Shown here in pieces: positions 1 through 3,840 of a DNA stretch of 5,633 nt (the stretch's first letter is position 1; each line of letters begins with the position of its first letter). The stretch covers positions 1 to 5,633 of the forward strand of contig JASEEW010000118.1 in the NCBI GenBank assembly GCA_030019485.1. The letters run 5' to 3'. The DNA is from Thermoplasmatales archaeon (GTDB lineage Archaea; Thermoplasmatota; JASEFT01; JAUWIS01). The position numbers and the translations under genes were made by a program. Below the pieces are notes generated by a model that worked only from the letters and a program-made list of their open reading frames with translations, searched no databases and was not told where the DNA came from.

Positions 1-4
1 AAAA

Positions 5-82
5 CAAGGGGTTAGGAGTCAGGAGTTAGGGTTTAGGGAACTACTCTCCCCTAATCCCTATCTACTAACTCCTAACTTCTTG
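5..82. repeat. Long imperfect inverted repeat of TTAGG/CCCTA units
   Basis: Bases 5-39 read as repeated G/T/A-rich units (GGGGTTAGGAGT, AGGAGTTAGGG, TTTAGGGA). The reverse complement of 47-82 reads in the same order (AGAAGTTAGGAGT, TAGATAGGG, ATTAGGGGA). The arms are about 35 bases with several mismatches and one small gap, around a 7-base centre at 40-46, so the strand could fold into one long hairpin. No protein is evident. It resembles a dispersed intergenic repeat, but only one copy is visible. It ends about 40 bases before the porB ribosome binding site, so it would lie in the leader or the porA-porB spacer if porA is upstream. Confidence 0.65.
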
Positions 83-91
83 CATGCCCTA

Positions 92-118
92 GCCCCTAGC
101 TACTGGCCCCTAACTACT
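92..118. repeat. Two tandem copies of a 14-base unit
   Basis: GCCCCTAGCTACT at 92-104 is followed at 106-118 by GCCCCTAACTACT, with one difference and a period of 14 bases. The unit is a variant of the CCCTA motif that makes up the right arm of the preceding inverted repeat, so bases 1-120 look like one degenerating repeat cluster. It directly abuts the Shine-Dalgarno region of the next gene. Confidence 0.6.
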
Positions 119-119
119 A

Positions 120-131
120 GGAGGGGGGTGA
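120..131 (+). promoter_or_regulatory. Ribosome binding site of the porB-like gene
   Basis: The purine run GGAGGGGGGTGA ends six bases before the ATG at 138. Its GGGGTGA part matches the complement of the 16S rRNA 3' end at a normal distance. This strongly supports ATG 138 as the start. The site directly adjoins the CCCTA repeats on its left. Confidence 0.75.
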
Positions 132-137
132 GATAAA

Positions 138-1079
138 ATGCCGTCATTGAAGGAATTATCAAAAAAACAGGAAAAACTCGCGTCAGGTCACAGACTCTGT
201 GCAGGATGCGCAGAACCAATAATTGTGCGTCAAATACTAAGTGCAACAGATGAGCCTGTTGTTGTTGCCAATGCCACAGGATGCCTTGAGGTTGCCACAA
301 CAATATATCCCTACACATCATGGAAAACCCCATGGATTCATTCTGCTTTTGAAAATGCCGCATCAACAATCGCAGGTGCTGAAGCATGTTATCAGGTTTT
401 AAAAAGAAAAGGGAAAATGAACAGGGAAATAAAATTTGTAGCATTTGCTGGTGATGGCGGCACATATGATATTGGCATTCAGGCGCTGTCAGGCGCAGCT
501 GAAAGGGGACATGATTTTTTGTATGTCTGCTTTAACAATGAGGCGTACATGAACACAGGAATTCAGAGGAGTTCTGCAACGCCAAGGGGTGCATCAACAA
601 CAACATCACCTGCAGGCTCTGTTATCCCTGGCAAAAAAGAATATCCAAAGGATTTAACAGAAATCATGGCTGCACACAGGATTCCCTATGTTGCCCAGGC
701 ATCACCCGGATACTACAATGATTTGATAGCAAAAGCAGGCAAAGCATTCAGCATTGAAGGACCAAAGTTCATGAATGTTATATCACCCTGCCCAAGAGGA
801 TGGAGGCATCCAACAGAGGTAACCATAGATATTTCTAAAAAAGCTGTTGAAACCTGCTTCTGGCCATTGTATGTAGTAGAAAACGGTGAGTACAGACTTA
901 CAGGAAGCTCAAAAATGATTGCTGATGGAAAAAAACAAAAAATTCCTATAGAGGAATACCTGAAAATGCAGGGAAGATTCAAGCATCTGTTCACAGAAAA
1001 ATACAAAGCAGTTATTCCTGAGATCCAGTCAAGGATAGACAGGAACTGGGATGTTTTGAAAAAGAAATGCGGGTACTAA
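138..1079 (+). CDS. porB: Pyruvate (2-oxoacid):ferredoxin oxidoreductase, beta subunit
   Basis: This 313-residue protein is the thiamine-diphosphate-binding beta subunit of a multi-subunit 2-oxoacid:ferredoxin oxidoreductase. The cytoplasmic enzyme interconverts pyruvate and CoA with acetyl-CoA and CO2, passing electrons to ferredoxin. The length is usual for separate PorB chains. Visible are the CAGC pair C21/C24 and C49 in NATGCLE; with C218 in SPCPRGW they match the four ligands of the proximal 4Fe-4S cluster in this family. The TPP/Mg motif is GDGGTYDIG at 105-113, ending near N133-N134 (NNEAYMNTG). The middle has the usual TTTSPAG segment. The start is supported by the strong ribosome site. 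Partner subunits A, C and D are not in the window and may lie to the left. Pyruvate is the likeliest substrate from overall similarity, but 2-oxoisovalerate or another oxoacid cannot be excluded. Confidence 0.9.
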   Translation: MPSLKELSKKQEKLASGHRLCAGCAEPIIVRQILSATDEPVVVANATGCLEVATTIYPYTSWKTPWIHSAFENAASTIAGAEACYQVLKRKGKMNREIKFVAFAGDGGTYDIGIQALSGAAERGHDFLYVCFNNEAYMNTGIQRSSATPRGASTTTSPAGSVIPGKKEYPKDLTEIMAAHRIPYVAQASPGYYNDLIAKAGKAFSIEGPKFMNVISPCPRGWRHPTEVTIDISKKAVETCFWPLYVVENGEYRLTGSSKMIADGKKQKIPIEEYLKMQGRFKHLFTEKYKAVIPEIQSRIDRNWDVLKKKCGY

Positions 1080-1109
1080 AGGATACGTTTCTGAGATGAG
1101 TCTTGTTAT

Positions 1110-1739
1110 TCACACTCTTTCTGACAAAGATTCCTTTGCTTCCCTTTTAAATTTTCGACACAAAAGCAACTGTGCAAAGCGATTACTTACTCCCTCTACC
1201 CATGTGACTTGCTCCTCTTTTTGTCTAAAGTAATACTTTAGACTTTCTATTAATTTCTCAATAGATGTGTCACCAATATTATAACTGTTAACATTAGTAG
1301 ATATTCCCAACTTTGTATAAACTACAATATGATGTAAATTCCAATTCTTTTTCCTTCCAGTCCATGGATCAACATTCATAGCAGGCATATTTTTTCTTTC
1401 CTCAACACGTACTATCGATGAATATTCTATAAAATTTTCTCTCCGTAGAAAGAAATCTAGAATACCTTTTTCAATGGGTATAAAACCATTTTCATAAATC
1501 TCTAAAAATTTGTTTTGAAATTTATTTATATACGCAAAAAAGGACATAAACCCAATAGCCATACTACAGAACACTATGAGACCAAGACCTCTTTTGTTGT
1601 ATGGGGTTATTGTAGCATACAAGATAATTGATAAAGCCACAAACAAAAGAAAAATAACGATTAACAATAGTAATTCGGCAGAATTCTCCATCCGATATTG
1701 TCGCACTTCTGTTTTTAACAATAATTGTCCTTTTTTCAT
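1110..1739 (-). CDS. Two-TM membrane protein of unknown function, coupled to the Nudix gene
   Basis: I do not recognise this 209-residue protein. It has two hydrophobic segments (about residues 22-42 and 51-71) that should form a membrane hairpin. A soluble region of about 100 residues follows (IYENGFIPIEKG, FIEYSSIVRVEE, HHIVVYTKLGISTNV). Its alternating strands then a helix (IEKLIESLKYYF) recall the bacterial PH-like domain often found after two TM segments; that is inference from pattern only. The C-terminus is basic (CRKFKREAKE). The ATG overlaps the preceding stop codon as TAATG, and GGAGGA (complement of 1743-1748) lies three bases before it, so it should be translated with the HTH-Nudix gene. 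Its 3' end converges on porB with a 30-base gap and no evident terminator. The function is unknown. Confidence 0.7.
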   Translation of the reverse strand: MKKGQLLLKTEVRQYRMENSAELLLLIVIFLLFVALSIILYATITPYNKRGLGLIVFCSMAIGFMSFFAYINKFQNKFLEIYENGFIPIEKGILDFFLRRENFIEYSSIVRVEERKNMPAMNVDPWTGRKKNWNLHHIVVYTKLGISTNVNSYNIGDTSIEKLIESLKYYFRQKEEQVTWVEGVSNRFAQLLLCRKFKREAKESLSERV

Positions 1740-2455
1740 TAGTCCTCCAGATTTTTAAAGGGACACTTGATGAAATCCTCCAGTATTCTTTTATGGTCAA
1801 ACGCAAGCTCAGGGAGATTGTTTAACGAAAAAAGCTTAACATTTTTTGCATCAGAGCCGGATTTCAGTTTACCGCCAACAACCTTCAAACAATAAACGAT
1901 TGTGACGGTGTGCCCCCTGGGGTCCCTTTCAGGGTCAGAGTAAACATCAAAAAGGTTTTTTATTTTTGTTCCCAGTCCTGTTTCCTCCCTCATTTCCCTA
2001 ACAACTGCATTTTCAACCTTTTCACCGTAATCCACGAAACCGCCAGGGAGTGCAAAGCAATCCTTAAAAGGAGGATCCTTTCTTCTGATAAGAACAATCC
2101 TGTTTTTATGCAAAACTATTCCATCCACTGTCAGATGCGGTGACGGATGTTTTAATGTTTTTTCAACCATTTTTTCTTTTTCCATATAAGTTTTTAGAAT
2201 TTTTTTACCTGCTTCTGTCAGCTGTGTTTTCCCACCTTCCCTGCCTCCCCTTTCAGAAACAACAATCGCCTCACCAACCGATTTATTGATTTTTTGGATA
2301 ATCCCCCATGCATGCCTGTAACTCATTTTCATTTTATGTGCGGCTTCTGTAAGAGAACTGTGTTTATCAATCAATTTTAATAATTCTGCCCTGCCAGAGC
2401 TGAGTAAAAACTTTTTGTTCTTCATAAGACGCAGTTTTGATTTGAAAGAGTACAT
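1739..2455 (-). CDS. ModE-type winged helix fused to a Nudix hydrolase
   Basis: This 238-residue protein has two domains. Residues 1 to about 105 match the N-terminal DNA-binding domain of the ModE family (LysR-like winged helix): GRAELLKLID, SLTEAAHKMKMSYRHAWGII as the helix-turn-helix, and GREGGKTQLTEAGKKIL as the wing and following helix. Residues about 106-235 are a Nudix hydrolase domain with a complete Nudix box, G139-x5-E145-x7-R153-E154-M-R-E-E-T-G-L161, preceded by FALPGG. Nudix enzymes cleave nucleoside diphosphates linked to another group; the substrate here is not evident. The usual ModE molybdate-binding domains are absent, so the Nudix domain may act as the effector sensor, as in NrtR regulators, although NrtR has the opposite domain order. 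ATG 2455 keeps the KLRL strand of the ModE fold; TTG 2458 is possible. No strong ribosome site is seen. The stop codon overlaps the next gene's ATG. Confidence 0.85.
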   Translation of the reverse strand: MYSFKSKLRLMKNKKFLLSSGRAELLKLIDKHSSLTEAAHKMKMSYRHAWGIIQKINKSVGEAIVVSERGGREGGKTQLTEAGKKILKTYMEKEKMVEKTLKHPSPHLTVDGIVLHKNRIVLIRRKDPPFKDCFALPGGFVDYGEKVENAVVREMREETGLGTKIKNLFDVYSDPERDPRGHTVTIVYCLKVVGGKLKSGSDAKNVKLFSLNNLPELAFDHKRILEDFIKCPFKNLED

Positions 2456-2519
2456 CAATCTATAAATGCAATAGGGTGATTTTAAATGTTGCCCAATATT
2501 CTACTGTTTCCATCAACTT

Positions 2520-2786
2520 TCAGTGTTGATAAATGTTGTCATGATGCTCATAATCCTCAAAAATCACTGTTTTTGTTTTTTCATCTGCAGAAAAGGTTAG
2601 AACAAAATGTTTATCCACATGAACCCTTTTCCAGTTTTGTAAAGGTGCTCTTAGATTCTTGTAGTGATGTGGATTTTTAACAACCTCATTCATCTTTTTT
2701 GAGATTATGTCAACCTGTTTCTTGTTCTTTTTAGCCAGCTTCTTCAATTTCTTATCTAAGTTTGGTTTAACATCAAGAGAATACAT
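2520..2786 (-). CDS. RelE/ParE-type toxin of a type II toxin-antitoxin pair
   Basis: This 88-residue basic protein has the layout of the RelE fold. It begins with a strand (YSLDVKPN), followed by two lysine-rich helices (residues 10-38), then LRAPLQNWKRVHV, FVLTFSADEK and TVIFEDYEHHDNIY. The RVHV strand, the FVLTF strand and the C-terminal YEHHD-x2-Y are the positions where RelE/YoeB-like mRNA interferases carry catalytic or RNA-contacting residues. It probably cleaves mRNA on the ribosome when free of its antitoxin; gyrase poisoning as in ParE is less likely. Its ATG follows the antitoxin stop codon after one base (TAG-G-ATG), so translation is probably coupled. Nothing is missing, so the toxin looks intact. 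Confidence 0.82.
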   Translation of the reverse strand: MYSLDVKPNLDKKLKKLAKKNKKQVDIISKKMNEVVKNPHHYKNLRAPLQNWKRVHVDKHFVLTFSADEKTKTVIFEDYEHHDNIYQH

Positions 2787-2787
2787 C

Positions 2788-3030
2788 CTATCTTAGTCTA
2801 TAACGTTTCCTTAAATTTTCTACGCTACCGACTTTTATAGGCTTCTGTTTCATTATTCTTTTAGCTTTCCTTATGTACCCTGGTCTGAGCTCAGGCTCCA
2901 GAATATGTTCCTCATACTGTTCAGCCATCAAATCAATAGACTCGGACTTGTCTTTAAGACCATATTTTGCCTTCAGAATATTCAGGATTCTGTTCGTATG
3001 CTCAGAGATGTTAATCACAGCCTGCACCAT
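2788..3030 (-). CDS. DUF2683-like antitoxin partner of the RelE-type toxin
   Basis: This 80-residue protein begins MVQAVINISEHTNRILNI. Next comes KAKYGLKDKSESIDLM, a short strand and two helices resembling a ribbon-helix-helix DNA-binding unit. The acidic/basic tail (EPELRPGYIRKAKRIMKQ, then VGSVENLRKRY) would wrap the toxin. The sequence resembles DUF2683 proteins, common in archaea upstream of RelE-type toxins. It should neutralise the toxin and probably repress the operon. I chose ATG 3030 because AGGTGA (complement of 3036-3041) lies five bases upstream. The in-frame GTG at 3039 falls inside that ribosome site and would add only three residues. Confidence 0.8.
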   Translation of the reverse strand: MVQAVINISEHTNRILNILKAKYGLKDKSESIDLMAEQYEEHILEPELRPGYIRKAKRIMKQKPIKVGSVENLRKRYRLR

Positions 3031-3075
3031 ATATATCACCTATATGTTATATATACATGACATATATATAAAGAT
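3031..3075 (-). promoter_or_regulatory. Promoter/operator region of the toxin-antitoxin pair
   Basis: This stretch before the antitoxin is almost entirely alternating A/T with interrupted palindromes. Examples are ATGT and ACAT flanking a TATATAT centre at 3044-3058. On the minus strand TTTATATATATG (3072-3061) lies about 26 bases before the ribosome site AGGTGA (3041-3036). That is the spacing of an archaeal TATA box to a transcript start just ahead of the ribosome site; the same bases could serve as a bacterial -10 region. Near-palindromes over a TA promoter fit autorepression by the antitoxin. The site assignment is inference. Confidence 0.5.
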
Positions 3076-3149
3076 TATTATGGTGTTAAACAAGAAAAGG
3101 TTAATATCATCCAAGGGCATTATGATATACAACGGCAGGCTGGTGAAGA

Positions 3150-3566
3150 ATGATAAAAGTCATCAATGGTAGGGATAACAGAATAAAAGTCACATTTCCG
3201 TACAACCCCGATTATATTGTGAAGATAAAAACTATCAATGGGTACAGATGGCATCCTGAAGAAAAATATTGGAGTGTGCCGTATACCAATGGGATATTAG
3301 AGAAGATTTTAAAGATTTTTGAAAAAGAGAAAATCCATATAGACCCTGCCCTGCAAGTTAAGACTTCTATTCCTGTCATTGCGAGGAGCGAAGCGACAAA
3401 GCAATCTCTTCATAACTTTGAAGACCTCAGAAGAGAACTCATTTCAAGAAAATACAGCCATAAGACTGTCAAAGTTTATATTTATACTCATGTAAGCACA
3501 AAAAATCTTGGTAAGATAAAAAGCCCGTTAGACAGTTTAAACTTGGAGGAAGGTGGTGATGATTAA
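3150..3566 (+). pseudogene. Tyrosine recombinase (integrase) relic with catalytic core deleted
   Basis: The frame is open for 138 residues but is not a working recombinase. Residues 1-65 match the small N-terminal domain of a family of site-specific integrases (INGYRWHPEEKYWSVPY, then IDPALQ). Residues 90-110 (FEDLRRELISRKYSHKTVKVY) are the first helix of the SAM-like core-binding domain. The sequence then jumps directly to IYTHVSTKNLGKIKSPLDSL at 111-130, the extreme C-terminus of the same family, which includes the nucleophilic tyrosine (Y112, as in XerD IYTHV). The rest of the core-binding domain and the catalytic Arg, Lys and His-x-x-Arg residues are gone, although the reading frame is kept. 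Relatives are roughly 300-370 residues, so about 200 are missing. Residues 76-86 (VIARSEATKQS) are a translated dispersed repeat. A start at ATG 3150 follows an in-frame stop and a weak GGTGA. It may still be translated, but activity is not expected. Confidence 0.8.
3374..3408 (+). repeat. Dispersed palindromic repeat ('RSEATKQS' type) inside the recombinase relic
   Basis: The core GTCATTGCGAGGAGCGAAGC, continuing through GACAAAGCAATCTC, is a widely scattered short repeat of many environmental bacterial and some archaeal genomes, recognised by its translation VIARSEATKQS. ATTGC at 3378-3382 and GCAAT at 3401-3405 are inverted, and a short GCGA/AGCG-rich stem lies within. It sits in the linker between the N-terminal and core-binding domains of the recombinase and has not broken the frame. 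It is recognised from memory of the family; no second copy is in the window. Confidence 0.7.
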
Positions 3567-3613
3567 AAGAAATTCAAAACAGAATGGGATCTGGCACTTC
3601 AACCAGAAGGGAA

Positions 3614-3635
3614 ATAAACGAAATACTTCGTTTAT
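3614..3635. repeat. Perfect palindrome 1, ATAAACGAA-4-TTCGTTTAT
   Basis: Nine-base arms (3614-3622 and 3627-3635) are exact inverse complements around ATAC. Short inverted arms around a small centre are the layout of tyrosine recombinase core sites, and this one lies 48 bases after a recombinase relic. Its right arm can instead pair with the left arm of the next palindrome. Confidence 0.7.
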
Positions 3636-3661
3636 CATCCCCATTTGGGAGTATAAACGAA
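3627..3661. repeat. Hairpin joining palindromes 1 and 2
   Basis: TTCGTTTAT at 3627-3635 pairs perfectly with ATAAACGAA at 3653-3661. Inside, after a two-by-two mismatch, TCCC (3638-3641) pairs with GGGA (3647-3650) around a five-base loop. The result is a 35-base folded stem with a bulge-like interruption, competing with the two shorter palindromes on either side. There is no U-tract after it, so a simple intrinsic terminator is unlikely. Confidence 0.6.
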
Positions 3662-3674
3662 CTTGTTCGGTTAT
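3653..3674. repeat. Palindrome 2, ATAAACGAAC-2-GTTCGgTTAT
   Basis: Ten-base arms (3653-3662 and 3665-3674) are inverted around TT with a single mismatch at 3670. The arms carry the same ATAAACGAA half-site as palindrome 1, 39 bases further on, so the two are probably related sites rather than chance palindromes. Confidence 0.7.
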
Positions 3675-3702
3675 GAATGAGTTAGCCAAAATTTCTAATT
3701 CT

Positions 3703-3755
3703 CCTTCGCAAACGAAGGTAAACCTGAACCACCAAAAACGGGCTTGGCTTCGTTT
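3703..3755. repeat. Further inverted CGAAG/CTTCG half-sites
   Basis: CCTTCG (3703-3708) and CGAAGG (3713-3718) form a six-base stem around CAAA. The AAACGAAG overlapping it (3710-3717) is also an exact inverse of CTTCGTTT at 3748-3755, 30 bases away. These continue the alternating CGAA/TTCG series of palindromes 1 and 2 in a shorter, more diverged form. Confidence 0.55.
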
Positions 3756-3786
3756 AACGACAGAATAGAGGAGCAACGATCTATTT

Positions 3787-3813
3787 GTGAAAGTAGCAGA
3801 GTTTCACTTTCAC
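3787..3813. repeat. Inverted repeat GTGAAAGT-11-ACTTTCAC before the methyltransferase gene
   Basis: Eight-base perfect arms (3787-3794 and 3806-3813) enclose 11 bases. TTTCAC occurs twice in tandem (3802-3807 and 3808-3813), so the left arm can pair in two registers. It lies 10 bases before the TATA-like tract, where an operator could act on methyltransferase transcription; that role is inference. Confidence 0.5.
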
Positions 3814-3823
3814 TTACCCCCTT

Positions 3824-3840
3824 GATATATCTATATATAT
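3824..3840 (+). promoter_or_regulatory. TATA-like tract before the methyltransferase gene
   Basis: GATATATCTATATATAT forms the only promoter-like sequence upstream of the methyltransferase. If used as an archaeal TATA box, transcription would start about 26 bases from its centre, near 3858, which would favour a near-leaderless start at ATG 3863 rather than 3839. As a bacterial element, TATATAT could be a -10 hexamer. Neither reading is proved. Confidence 0.4.

Larger units (their letters stand above)
3567..3838. other. Intergenic region with palindromes, no convincing gene
   Basis: Between the recombinase relic and the methyltransferase gene I find no recognisable gene. A 71-codon frame from 3553 overlaps the relic's stop and runs through all the palindromes. 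It resembles no family I know, and its codons are dictated by the repeats. The content is instead structural: seven alternating copies of a CGAA/TTCG half-site at 3614-3755, an 8-base inverted repeat at 3787-3813 and a TATA-like tract at 3824-3840. Confidence 0.6.

Noticed and set aside
1..120. CRISPR array or telomere-like end
   Set aside because: The units are short, degenerate and in both orientations, with no regular spacers. This is an inverted-repeat cluster, not an array.
1080..1109. Terminator between the convergent porB and membrane protein genes
   Set aside because: No GC stem or T-run was found in these 30 bases on either strand.
2486..2680. Plus-strand open frames opposite the toxin and HTH-Nudix genes
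   Set aside because: They lie wholly antisense to well-recognised genes, lack ribosome sites and show no family resemblance.
3104..3128. ATATCAT-11-ATGATAT inverted repeat before the recombinase relic
   Set aside because: Seven-base A/T-rich arms are expected by chance in this composition, and no other signal supports a site.
3681..3758. Possible integron attC site (GTTTAAC at 3752-3758 fits RYYYAAC; GTTAGCC at 3681)
   Set aside because: No GTTRRRY partner is found at a fitting distance and the GTTAGCC does not match the core. The inverted half-sites have a different consensus, so attC is not supported.
3553..3768. 71-codon open frame starting GTG-ATG over the recombinase relic stop codon
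   Set aside because: It runs through all the CGAA/TTCG palindromes, so its residues are dictated by repeats, and it resembles no known protein. The structural explanation is better.
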